Shown piece after piece: positions 46,267-57,314 of a stretch of DNA of 64,000 bases (within the stretch, counting starts at the first letter, position 1; every line of letters begins with the position of its first letter). The notes under the pieces were generated by a model. That model saw nothing but the letters and a program-made list of their open reading frames with translations, was not told where the DNA came from and made no database searches. The translations under genes and the position numbers were made by a program. Source of the DNA: Buddleja alternifolia (Eukaryota; Streptophyta; Magnoliopsida; Lamiales; Scrophulariaceae). The stretch is taken from positions 21,957,022 through 22,021,021 of the forward strand of contig CM033399.1 in NCBI GenBank assembly GCA_019426215.1, in the 5' to 3' direction.

Positions 46267-46560
46267 TTAGCAATTTTAGACCCCAATTGCATGTGTGTTG
46301 CAATATTAGACCCCTTATGTTTGGAATTTTTTTTATTATTTTTTTTTAATAGTGAGAATGCTATTTTGGTGTGAAGTGCCCAGAATACCCTCCAGTAAAA
46401 ATCCCCCCAATTGAAGAAACGTTGAAGCGTTTCTTGTTTGCCTTTTTAATTTTTTTTTCTTTTTGAGCCCTTTGAGCCAAAATAATTGTAAAAGTGTGTG
46501 ACAACTTTAGAAAACCTATTTCTGAAAACCTTCCAATTTAACATTTGGCTGGGAAGTTGA
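46267..46560. other. junction and low-complexity spacer
   Basis: Begins with two direct copies of GCAAT(T/A)TTAGACCCC (46268 and 46291), which could be the terminus of whatever truncated element D, then T-rich sequence. I could not find a matching inverted copy downstream to prove a DNA transposon. Confidence 0.4.
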
Positions 46561-49500
46561 AAGTCTGAACGGGCAAAAATCAAGGGGGGAGAGACGAGAA
46601 GGGGAAAAAGCACAAGTCTACAGTATATCGGAGGAAAGAAGCCAAGTAAATCAAGGGGGAAGCCAGATTCGCAATTCGAGTAATTTTGATTGGGATCGAT
46701 CAAATCGGGTACCACGCCAATGTGAACCTGGAATACCTGTAAGTGGCTTCCAAAATTTATAAATGTAGTTTTTTTGGGTTGTGTGTGATTTATACTGTGT
46801 TTTAGGTTTTATGGTTGGTAAGTATTTTTGTTATAACCTGATTTTTTTGTATGGTATAAAAGAGTTAAATTTGAAATGTTTTTGTTGAAGCGTGTTGTTT
46901 CAGGGCAATTAGGAAGTAATCTTGATATAGGGTTAATCAGTTTGTGTTTATAAGTAATTTAATTGAATTTTGTCTTAGGTTTCCGACCCAAACGACATCC
47001 CTCGGCCCACTTTTACATTGAGTCCCGATAAATTTAACTTGAAGTGTAAAGTTGGCAGCAAATGCAAATTGAAAGAGGATCTTAAGTATATTGAAGAGTG
47101 TTTAAGTGACCATCCTGATGGTATAATGTGGTTTCAAAACTCTCAATTTGCCCCATTATTCGACGTTGCTTCGGACATGGACATGGTGTTAACTCCTCTG
47201 TGCATGCTTCTAACACGAATAGTGAATTCTCCAGACCATTCTGAAATTTGGTTTGTTGTAAATGGCATTCCTATTCGTTACTCTTTGTTGGAGCATGCAA
47301 TTATGAGCAGGTTGAATTGCTCCCGGTATCCTGCAGCTTCAAAGGTTGTGGAGGATGATAATTTTAGTCGTAGATACCTTAACCCTAAAGCCACCGTTAA
47401 AATTCTTAGGGAACAACTTAAGAAGCGTGTGATTTGTGGAGAAGTAGACCGTTCTAGAACTCGTCGAAAGTCTTCGAAGAAGGTTGCGAAGAAGGTGGCG
47501 AGTAGTTCCAGTGGCAAAGCATTAGAGATCCTTCCATCCGACAAGTTAAAGCTTGAGTTATTGTATTTGTTGGTTTCTGTTTTTTTTTATCACGCCACAT
47601 GATGATTCACCAATTGATTCCCGTCTTCTTGCAATTGTTGATGACCTTGAGTTTGCGAAAACTTATCCATGGGGTAGGCTTTCTTATTCTGTTATGATGG
47701 ACCAATTGAAAACTTTGGACTTGAAGAAAAAATTGGTTGCGGCAAATCCACAGTGCAACTTTCGTTGTTTTGTTCTCCCACTTATGGTAAATTTGGTTTT
47801 TATCTTTCATTGTTAATTGTCGACTTACTGTTATGTGAATATTTGATAATATCTTTTTTGTTCTGATGTTAGCTTCTTCCTTTCGAGTGTATACCCGTAC
47901 TCTCACCAATGATTGGGCAGTTGAGGGAGAATATGCCCGGACAATTGCCGAGAATGTGCAAGTAGACCACTAAACTTCTTCACAAGAGACAATATCTCAC
48001 CTTGTCTCAAATTCTTATGTTGGTTGGAAACACCCAGGTTAGTATTTTCATTGCCAATTTGAAATGTTAAAATCTCAAACCTTATTTGTGTATCAATCTT
48101 CGCCTTTTATAATGAATTGTATTAATTCTATTATATTTATTTGTTTATTTGTTTGATAGGATATTAAAAGCCTACTTCAAGCCATGCCGGAGGAACTGGC
48201 AACAGACCACATGCAAAGCTTTGCTCCTTTTGATCATGCCAACAGCAAGGTCCATGACCCCACCACCAAATTATGGACTGAAATACTCGAGAAAGGAGGT
48301 AGAATTGTATTTGATGACATTTTCCGAATAGATTTGGAATCTCGACATTCCATTCTTCCAGTGAGTAAAATTGCAACCATAATCGACGATGAAGGTAGAA
48401 GACCTGAAAAGGAAAATGCTGAATGTGAGGCAGGCAAAGTTGCACAGGACAGTGTTCTTGGTGTTTCACCCATTCCCATGAATACCAATGATATGGTTAT
48501 GAAAGTCCTTCGTGAGTTAATAGCAAAGGGTGATTTGTTATCACAAAAGATTGATTTGTTATCACAAAACAGTATTGGTATGAGTGAAAGGTTAGAAAAG
48601 GTTGAAAGTGTGTTAAAAGACCTTTCAACAAAGGTTGGAGGTGATGAGGATGATGATGATGGGGTTCTTGGTGAGGATGAAGGGGTCGATGGTGATAAGG
48701 ATGATTTTGTTGTTGAGGATGTGGATGAAGGAATTGGTGGGGATGCAGGTGAAGGACTTGGTGAGGATAAAGTTGATGGTTTAGCCATGGTCCTTTTTAA
48801 TCATGGTGGAGTGGTTGTAGGTCCTGATCCCATGGTAGATGTAGTTGTACAAGAAGAATCTGAGTTTTATTTGAAGAGGATGCCAAAGAAATCCAAGTAC
48901 CAAAAATCTCCATTTACCAATCCGGATGCAAGGAAGAAGAAGAAGAAGAAGAAAGTACGTAAGACGTAATATGGCATTATGTGTAATGGTTTTATTAGTT
49001 GGTTTGGTTTGATGACTGTGTTTGTTTGTAGTACTACGGGTACTGTGTTGGTATACAATATTAGTAATGTTATTCAGTATTTTTATTTTTGTTAGTACTA
49101 GTACTTGTATTAGTATTAGTATTAGTATTTGTAATATTGTATTTGTTGCACTGTGTTTGTTTATAGTATTATGTGTACTGTATTTGTATACAATATTAGT
49201 ATTAGTAATTTTATTCAGTATTAGTATTTCTGTTAGTACTAGTACTTGTATTAGTATTAGTATTTGTTTTTGATAATATTCCACTGTGTGAATTCATCTT
49301 TTTTTTCGAACCCCAGGTGGAGTCGGGCCCAAATACTGGTACAGAACCAGTGGAGAATGATTTGGCTGGGGATTTTTTTGTGCCTCTTACTCCAGAAGAA
49401 AAGGATGTTGTTTCTGAAGCCTTGACCCGTTCAAGTTCTGAAAAAGTGTTGGTGACTCACTCTAATATTCAGATTACCGGCGAACAGTTACGGTGTTTTC

Positions 49501-50085
49501 TGGCAAGAGGTTGGCTCAACTCTGATGTGATTAATGTGTATTTTCACTTGTTCAAAGAAAGAGAGAGGAGGGAGCCAACCAAATTTTTAAAGTGCCACTA
49601 TTTTAACACTTTCTTTTACACCGCTTTGGTTCGTAATGGCGTATATGATTTCAAAACTGTCGAGGATTGGACCACCCTGACCAATCTGGGATATCACCTC
49701 CTTGATTGTGAAAAAAATTTTTGTGCCTATTCACAAACCCGATCATTGGTGTTTAGCTATTATCAACAAAAAGGAACAAAAGCTCCAATATCTTGATTCT
49801 GATGGTGGACAAGATGAAGAAGTTTTGAAATTTCTTGCTATGTATTTTGTTGATGAGGTGAAGCAGAAGAGTGGAGAAACCATTGATCTGAGTTTGTGGA
49901 ATCACGAGTACACCAAGAACCTTCCTCGACAGGAAAATAACTACAACTGTGGAATGTTCATGATCAAGTACGCCGACTTTTGTAGTAGTTCGGCTGACAT
50001 TGGTCTTTGTTTTGGACAGGCTGACATGTCATATTTTAGGCAGAGGGTAGTTAAGGAGATTTTGAACTTGAGAGTAGATTCATGA
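46561..50085 (+). pseudogene. DUF1985 / Ulp1 (C48) cysteine protease gene, five exons
   Basis: Exons: to 46738, 46979-47787, 47870-48037, 48160-48954 and 49317-50085, with GT-AG introns and matching phases. Exon 1 has no in-frame ATG, so the start is unknown. Exon 2 has the DUF1985-like part ('EIWFVVNGIPIRYSLLEHA'). Exon 4 is acidic and ends in a Lys run. Exon 5 is a Ulp1 peptidase: His in 'HKPDHWCLAII' (49744), Asp in 'YLDSD' (about 49793), Gln in 'PRQENNYNCG', Cys codon 49948-49950. This family removes SUMO-like tags, and copies are often carried by plant MULE transposons. Damage: T-run shift near 47580, TAG at about 47970, A-run shift near 49712. Confidence 0.82.
49022..49275 (+). repeat. 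ATT/AGT-rich duplication in the last intron of the Ulp1 gene
   Basis: Two diverged tandem copies of about 125-135 bp, each with TATACAATATTAGTA, TTATTCAGTATT and TTAGTACTAGTACTTGTA, plus internal (ATTAGT)n microsatellite. Confidence 0.8.
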
Positions 50086-50786
50086 ACAATGAAATTGCTA
50101 TTAACTTGTAGATACTTTTAATGTATTGTATCAGATTGGCATGCAGTATAACTAGTATTATCCGTATACTGGCCAGATTGGTACCAAGTATAACTAGTAT
50201 ATTCCTTAAAATTTATTGCTTTGTACTATATTTTTGTTAACTTGTAATTCACATTTAGCATTAATGTGATAGATTTTTTTGGACGGTATTTAAAAACTTA
50301 TTGGCCATTAGTGGATAGATTTTTTTGTTTGGTAAAAAAGTAAGATGAAATTTATTGCATTATTGAAGTGGGTTGTTCTCAATCCCATCCATCCCATCTA
50401 TTTATTCAATACATGGTAGTATAATAGTTATACTAGCTATACTAGTGGTCATTCAAAACAGTATAATAAATGTGGGGAAGTTATCACATTGGTTTGGGTG
50501 AGAGGAAGTTTGAACGCCTCACACCACACGTTCACCCTCCCACCATATTAGTGTATGCTTCAGTTTTTGATAGCTGTTAGAGGAGAGGTTAATTTATTAA
50601 ACTCCTTCCCCCCACTTCCCCTATCGTTTCCCCTTCCTCTCCTCACTTATGAAATCTGCGTAGCTCTAGAAAAACATTTTCACCATCTCTCTTCTCTGTG
50701 CACTCATCCGAAGCTTCACTCACTCTCAGTCATCTGAAGCTTCACTCACTATCACTTTCTACCTTTATTTATTTAGGAAATCTACC
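50086..50786. other. intergenic region with TATACT-type repeats and F-box gene upstream region
   Basis: After the Ulp1 stop, two copies of CAGTATAACTAGTAT / AAGTATAACTAGTAT (about 50145-50200) recall the array at 52340-53850. A pyrimidine-rich tract (50605-50720) with two copies of GAAGCTTCACTCACT just before the ATG looks like the F-box gene's 5' untranslated region. No other gene is seen. Confidence 0.5.
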
Positions 50787-52300
50787 ATGGATATTGAAGA
50801 TAGATTAAGTGTGCTTCCTCCTGATGTGATTTTTCACATTATGGATCAGCTATCAAAACTATCAGTGGTGGAGGCATCAAGGTTGGGATTTATATCAAAA
50901 CATTTCCAACATCTTTGGTGCTCAATCCCTAAAATAGAGTTCAATCATAGCGCTTTTTTACATCATAATATGTTTTTGTATAGTGGGCTACATTTTTCAG
51001 ATTTTGTTAATCGCACGGTTGAACAACATAACAATAGTGTTGTTCATACTTTGATACTTGATTTTGGTAGGGGGGAGGGAGGTGGCGACCGTATTAGGGA
51101 AGCTTGGGTATTATTTGGTGTTGATCACCATGTTTGAAAACTCAAAGTATGTTATTAAACTCTCTCCCTAGCACCCTATTTTACTCACACACTGTTGTTG
51201 ATCTTAAACTATCTCTGCCTAAGTATGTTATTATGTGGGAGGATGGAATCTCATTGCCAAATTTGAAAAAATTAGTATTGAAGCATGTAGTAATGATTGA
51301 CAATAGGTTTGGCCTTAAGAATTCAAAATGGTTTCCCACATTAGAGGAGTTGCAACTACTTAGTTGTGATTTTGAAAATATTCATGAATTTTTGGGTAAT
51401 TTCCCCTGTTTGAAAATAATAAAAATGGCTTTCAACCAAGGCCAGAGTAATATCAACACTCGGCTATCGATCCCAAATTTAGATTGGTTGGTTATTTTAA
51501 TGACCCAAAATCAGGGCGTGTCGGGGCATATGCAAGTGTCCAGACCTCGTACCTTGAAATGGATATTACGTGGTGATGCCATGGACTTTGAAAGCAATTG
51601 CACTGATAACCTTTTCCATCGAGAGGTTGTTAAAATGGTTAAAGAATTATTCCTCACCGATGACGCTCATGTGTCGATGGTTTTCGGACAGGTATACCTC
51701 TCATTGGTTTTGATATCTGTGTACATTAAATCTATGAAATTGTTGTTGATTTTACGTTTTTGGTACTTTGGTAGGTTTTGTCGACATGTTCAGCTTAAAT
51801 ATGACATGTTTGAACAAGATCGATCATCTCGCAATGACACTGGTGATGATTAGTAGATGTCCGAACTTGGAAACATTTTCAATTAATTTGGTGGTAATAT
51901 TCTACATTTTATGATTTGTTGATTATAACATGGTTAATTAACACTTTGATATCGGATATTCCGTCAATAAAATGGTTTCTATTTTTTACCTGTTTTGTAG
52001 CCGAGTGACATGTTGGTAAACAATCCCACAACGGTTGGTCAATATATAGAAGAGTGGAATTTGGGTGAGTTGGGATTGGACAATTTGGACGTGGTGAGCG
52101 TAACAAATTTCACGGGCACTGAATCCGAGATGAGCTACATTATGCACGTGTTATTGCACGCATCTCAGTTACAGAGGGTAAATATTGTGTGCAACGACGT
52201 TTTTGCTGCTGACCGACATATATGTCAGCAAAAAATTAGGACGATAAGGTTGTTTCCAAGATTATCGGAAAATGTACGGCTTCGTTTCTCGTTTATGTAA
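50787..52300 (+). pseudogene. F-box / leucine-rich-repeat protein gene, three exons
   Basis: The ATG at 50787 sits in ACCATGG. Exon 1 (50787-51691) begins with an F-box: 'LSVLPPDVIFHIMDQLSKL', 'FISKHFQHLWCSIPKIEF'. The F-box binds SKP1 in SCF ubiquitin ligases. A TGA at 51135 and a shift near 51155 break it inside 'HHV-KLKVCY ... LNSLPSTLFY'. LRR-like text follows: 'LPNLKKLVLKHVVMI', 'FPTLEELQLLSCDFENI'. Exon 2 is 51775-51893 ('ISRCPNLETFSINL') and exon 3 is 52001-52300, an FBD-like end ('TESEMSYIMHVLLHASQLQ'). The exon 1-2 junction is one base out of phase, so there is a further lesion or an unrecognised splice site. Plant F-box/LRR/FBD genes of this type form large, fast-decaying families. 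Confidence 0.8.
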
Positions 52301-53870
52301 TATATATACTGAAAATATTGCTATTGTATACCTAATTTGACATTCATTTGATGGTAGAATATTGCTATCCAGTATCCAGAATGGTAGTTATACCGTACGA
52401 ATATTGAACCGGTATAACCCGTATACAAAGCAGAATGATAGATATACCGGTAGAATGGTTATCCAGTATATTCAGTATACCGGACAGAGTCATAGGTATA
52501 CTAGCAGAATATTGATCCGGTATACTCATATAATGGGCATTTAGGGTAGCTATACCGGACGAATGGTTATCTGGTATACTAGGCAGAATGATAGGTATAC
52601 CGGACGAATAATTACCAGTATAACCAGAACAGCGCTAAAACATTTAAATTGCTTGAAATAATAATATGTCTATGGATTACATATATGCTTCTACAACTAA
52701 TTACATATATGTTTCTACATATATGTCCGGTATACTAGGCAGATTGGAAAAACAATTGGAAGTGAATCCATCGCCAAATGACATATGATTGGTTGAAATA
52801 GAACAGAGCTAAAACATTTAAATTAATATTTAGGATATATTTATAGATTAAGCTGCAATAAGAATTTAATTTAATAGGTCCAAAAAGAATAGGTATAGCG
52901 GACGAATATTGACTCGGTATATGCAGTATACTTGGCAGAATGATAGATATACCGGACGAATGGTTATCCGGTATAGTCAGTATACTATGCTGAATGATAG
53001 GTATACCGGACGAATATTGATCTGGTATATTCAGTATACTAGGCAGATTGGAAAAACAATTGGAAGTGAATCCATCGCCAAATGACATATGATTGGTTGA
53101 AATAGAACAGAGCTAAAACATTTAAATTAATGTTTAGGATATATTTATAGATTAAGCTGCAATAAGAATTTAATTTAATAGGTCCAAAAAGAATAGGTAT
53201 ACCGGACGAATATTGATCCGGTATATGCAGTATACTTGGCAGATTGGAAAAACAATTGGAAATGAATCCATCGCCAATTCACATATGATTGGTTGAAATA
53301 GAACAGTGCTAAAACATTTAAATTGCTTCAAATAATAATATGTGAATGGATTACACCACAATTGGCGGCAGCAATACACATGGTTTAGGGTATCGAGTTT
53401 TAGGGTTTAGGGTATCGATCAGAGGTAATGTGAACCTAAATTTTGTGATGTTTTAATAAAATATACCGTGTGCAACAATGCATATTTGAATGTGGAACAA
53501 TTGATGTATTTCATATATGCTTCTACAACTAATTAATGTTAATAGTTTCCCATACCTAGTAATAACATGTTTATATGTTGTACTTAGTATACTAGGCAGA
53601 TTGGAAAAACAATTGGAAGTGAATCCATCGCCAATTGACATATGATTGGTTGAAATAGAACAGAGCTAAAACATTTAAATTAATGTTTAGGATATATTTA
53701 TAGATTAAGCTGCAATAAGAATTTAATTTAATAGGTCCAAAAAGAATAGGTATAGCGGACGAATATTGACCCGGTATATGCAGTATATTTGGCAGAATGA
53801 TAGATATACCGGACGAATGGTTATCCGGTATAGTCAGTATACTAGGCAGAATGGTAAAGGCGGGAAATCC
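52301..53870. repeat. complex repeat array built on TATACCGG / CCGGTATA words
   Basis: Short words such as GGTATACCGGACGAAT and TATCCGGTATA recur through 52370-53850. They are embedded in a larger unit of about 200 bp (GGCAGATTGGAAAAACAATT ... AATAGGTCCAAAAAGAATAG) with copies near 52738, 53040 and 53594 and a partial copy at 53237. TATACCGG is the reverse complement of CCGGTATA, so the array is rich in small inverted repeats. TTTAGGGTTTAGGG occurs at 53396-53420. No gene is supported. Confidence 0.85.
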
Positions 53871-54114
53871 AAAAAAGTTTGAATAAAAAAGCGGGAAAAG
53901 AAGAAAAGCAGGTTTCTTATATTATTCCCAGCATCTAGATTATTCCTATTATTCATTATCCAATATCCACATCCAACATTCCATTTTCCACAATATCCCT
54001 CTCTCTCCACTTCCCCTCTTTCTCTCTCTCTCTCTTCTCTTCCCTCTTCACTATTTACTGTCTCTCTTATCTCTCTCCCTCTCCTACCTCGTCTCGGTAT
54101 CAAATTACTGAATC
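53871..54114 (+). promoter_or_regulatory. upstream region of the GRF zinc-finger gene
   Basis: A CT-rich stretch (about 53995-54090, CTCTCT repeats) leads directly into the ATG at 54115. CT-rich microsatellites are common in plant core promoters and 5' untranslated regions. No clear TATA box is picked. Confidence 0.45.
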
Positions 54115-54594
54115 ATGGAGGGATTTTGGTCACCTACTTGTAAGTGCGGGCGAGGCAGAATGATTATTCACCGTGCCGGACCGGATACAAAAAATCCAAG
54201 CCGCTACTTTTATCGATGTCCCGGCTGGAAAAGACATACAGATTGTTATCTTTGGTGCGATGAATACCATGACAAAAATCCTCATATACCACAGCCAAGT
54301 TTTATGGACAATAACGTCCGCCCAACGTAGACAGAGCAAGGTGCTTCGTCTAGTAAGGACAAGGGTTCCGCCACTGCTTGCCCGAGCTTTGATTCAGCCA
54401 TTGACCGGTCAACGGAAAAGAATATATGTATGACTGTTAGATTTGGCAAGCCGCTGCAAACTGAATTGAGCCTAACTAGTAGAGGGTTCTCCCTAATGTG
54501 TTGTTTCATAATCGTTGCCTTGATTCTGCTTGCAATTTTCATATATGTGGCTAGTCTATCAGTTGGACTGATCATTCATCAGTCCAGTATTTGA
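54115..54594 (+). pseudogene. GRF-type zinc finger protein with C-terminal membrane segment
   Basis: The first 71 codons carry a GRF zinc finger: 'CKCGRGRMIIHRAG', 'NPSRYFYRCPGWK', 'DCYLWCDEY', with the Cys residues and aromatic pairs of the family, which binds single-stranded nucleic acid in known members. A TAG at 54328 ends the ORF, but the same frame stays open for 88 more codons: a Ser/Lys-rich linker and then one hydrophobic segment ('CCFIIVALILLAIFIYV', about 54505-54555), ending at 54594. A zinc finger followed by a single membrane helix is a known layout of small plant GRF proteins, so the TAG is probably a recent nonsense change. It could be intact if the stop is a sequence error. 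Confidence 0.75.
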
Positions 54595-54715
54595 GTGTAA
54601 AATCAGTAGTTTTCTTACCTAGATTTTGTATATAGTTGTATGTCACCAGTATTTTATATCTATGTATATTGTTCAGATTATTCAGATTCGCCTGCCTAAT
54701 TCTGCCACATGCTTC

Positions 54716-56286
54716 TGATAAGAGACATTTTTACGTGTTTCTAAGCCCCTTTGCATTTATGTTTTAGGTTCATTTATCGATTGATTTTGTCACTTGTGCG
54801 TTTAATTCGTGCATTAAGTGATTTCAGGCCTTAAGTGGATACAATCGAAGAAAGGGTGGGAAAATGACGTATAAAACAAGTTTAGGCCAAGATGTTTCAC
54901 ACCTCTACAACCAAACAAGCAAGAAATAAGCTGGAGTTAGCCAAAATCATGTTTTAGTACCATTTTCACACACCTGGGTGCCAAATCAGAAACAACCTCC
55001 CCGTTGGAACGCCATTTTAATATTTTTAGAGACATAATTGGATAAAGTGTTCTTCTACAAAGGTTTAGATCTATGTCTTATCTTTACATGGCAACTTGAA
55101 TCATCCAATTCGGAGATCTTTGGAGACGTTTATGAATAAAACACTATCCCTGCGCTGGAAAACACGAAAGTGGCAGCTCATGTTCTTGTTAGGTGGAAAA
55201 CAAGAGAATGGTAGGTGCAAATTCTTGGTAGGTGCAAATTCTTGGTAGGAGGAAAGAAAGAGAAAGGTAGCTCAAATTCTTGGTAGGTGGATTTTTGGGT
55301 ATTTAAAGGGGAGTAGGGAGCTCACTTGAACACATCAAAAAATCATCCTTTGAGAGTGTGAGGACGAAAATTCAGGGGTTTGGGGGAGCATTCTCTTGGT
55401 TTTGAGTCATCCTATCATCATACTTGAAGAGCTAAGAAGAGGAAAAGGAGGGATTCAAGCTTCCAATCAAGAATCGATCATCAATCCAAAATAGGGAGTT
55501 TCTTAGTTTGATATTCATCTTTATCTATGAGTAATTCTATGTTTTTATTGTTTTCCCAATTTCAATTATGAACTAATTTTCCCTTAACTAGGGCCATGTG
55601 AAGGCCAAAGTTATGAGTATATATATATGATATTATTCTTCGTATTAATTCTACAATTGCTTTGTGTTTTGATTTTGTGCGTAATTACTTGCATATGTTT
55701 GATCGCCATATGTTTGTCATATTGCCTAACTTAATAGTTTGAAAGAATATAAGTTAGGGTTCAAAGAAATCATCACATCATCCGTAAAAAATAAGGAATT
55801 GCCCCTAGAGATAGGTAGAGATTCCCGGGTGCAGTTAGTCGGATTTATTCGGGGAAATTCTAGAACTTGAATGCATGATTATTGATTAAATTCTCGGATA
55901 GACATATTTAGAGAACTGTCAATTTATCATAGGATTATTACAGCCGAGACATCGGGTAGTAATTAATTAAGAAATTTTCACCAAAGCAATAGTAGTCTAA
56001 TAATACGAAGAATAGTTCATATTTATATTAACAAGTTTAATTTGGTTGAAGCATGTGCCTTAGTTGTTTTATCTCATAAGAATCTAAATCTATTTGCTAA
56101 GTCTCGTTTTCACATTTTTATGGTAAATTAATCACAATCTTTTAATTCAATTTTAATTGCTTTTAAATTCCTAGCTTTAAATAATCTTGTCTCTGTGGGA
56201 TCGATAACTCGGACTTAAAGTCCACTTTATTACTACACACGACCAGTCCACTTGCTGTTCAATACACGTAAGGATTTTTCGTGTCA
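54716..56286 (+). repeat. 5' LTR of Athila element E
   Basis: 1571 bp, TGATAAGAGAC...TTTCGTGTCA. The conserved block is at 55051-55137. It is followed by a tandem TTCTTGGTAGGTG(C/G) repeat (about 55180-55290) and then TATTTAAAGG (55299-55308) as a TATA-like box. One 18-bp unit of the tandem repeat is extra compared with the 3' LTR. Confidence 0.95.
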
Positions 56287-56292
56287 AGTTTT

Positions 56293-56310
56293 TGGCGCCG
56301 TTGCCGGGGA
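56293..56310 (+). other. tRNA-Asp primer-binding site of element E
   Basis: TGGCGCCGTTGCCGGGGA, complementary to the 3' end of plant tRNA-Asp(GTC), 6 bp after the LTR. It is identical to the site of the - strand Athila. Confidence 0.93.
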
Positions 56311-56461
56311 CCTGATTTATTTTAGTTTCGGATTTTATTGCAATTTTTAGCTTTAATTTCTTTTGTCGTTTTATTATTTTCTATTATTCTTACTGTTATT
56401 TTCTATCTTTAAATTTCTGTTGGTTTGCTTCTTTGTTTCAAACAGGTTGATCTTTTGGTGA

Positions 56462-57314
56462 ATGACTCGAGCCTCAGGAGAGGCTTTAGAGGAATTTGAC
56501 CCTGAGATCGAGCGTACGCTTCGTGCAAACCAGAGAAATCGAGTTATGGCTGGCAACTTCCCTGATATGAATCTGCCCGAGAATAGAGAATGGTTGCAAA
56601 ATCTGTTCCAAGCTATGCAACCGGCACTACCAGCACCACCTCCATCTGTTCGTGGTAATCAGCCAGCCCGTGTACACACTACGCCGGGGCCTGTTGTGGT
56701 CCCCAATTTTACCACGCCGAACTTCCACATTCCACCTCACATGTTTAGCATGGTTCAGGCTGAACAATTTTATGGTGATCCGAAAGAGTCACCTCATGAC
56801 CATCTAGAGCACTTCGAGAATGTGTTATCTACCATGCAATTCCACCCAAGAGATCTTGATGCCATCCGCCTCCGATTATTCCATTTTTCGCTTAAGGATA
56901 AAGGGACTTTGTGGTACAAGTCGTTACAATTGAAACCGAAGAGTTTCCACAAGGGACGAGTTAAGAAGTGAGATCAAGGGTTTTAAGCAAAAACGGGATG
57001 AATCATTAGCATTGGGCAAGCGAGTCTGCTTCGAAAGTGCCCCGATCACAACTATTCAAGAGACGAGCGAGTGCTACATTTCTTTAATGGAGTCCGGTCT
57101 CGGATTTGTCACAGACTTAATGCAGGAGTAGGCGGTGATCTTTTGGGTCTCGATAGCAGAACAGTGTGGGCTAAACTGGAGCAGATGGCACGGGATGATG
57201 AACTGTACCCTGAAGATGACGATGAGTTTCCTCTACAATCCCGAAGGGTTGCTGTTGCTCAAGAGGTAGAACAAAATGTTAATCTAGAGGCAGAGCTAAC
57301 CATTAGTGATGTGA
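56462..57314 (+). pseudogene. gag: Gag N-terminal part of element E
   Basis: Starts MTRASGEALEEFDPE. Readable motifs are 'HTTPGPVVVPNFTTPNF', 'FYGDPKESPHDHLEHFE' and 'LKDKGTLWYKSL' up to 56971. A deletion and shift follow, and then the same domain continues from 57071 ('HFFNGVRSRICHRLNAG', 'TVWAKLEQMARDDELYP') to a stop at 57317. Compared with the - strand Athila, about 25-30 codons are missing near 56940-56980. Confidence 0.85.

Noticed and set aside
46268..46320. MULE terminal inverted repeat
   Set aside because: Two direct copies of a TTAGACCCC word are present, but I found no inverted partner or 9-bp duplication in the window.
48234..48788. 184-codon - strand Ser/Pro-rich ORF
   Set aside because: It is the antisense of the acidic GAT-rich exon 4 of the Ulp1 gene; codon bias of that exon explains the lack of stops.
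49022..49273. 83-codon ORF in the Ulp1 intron region
   Set aside because: It is made of (ATT/AGT)n repeat sequence and has Ser/Ile/Val low complexity; the splice sites place it in an intron.
53383..53425. TTTAGGGTTTAGGG as an interstitial telomere
   Set aside because: Only two adjacent units, with TTTAGGGTATCG variants around; too short to call telomeric.
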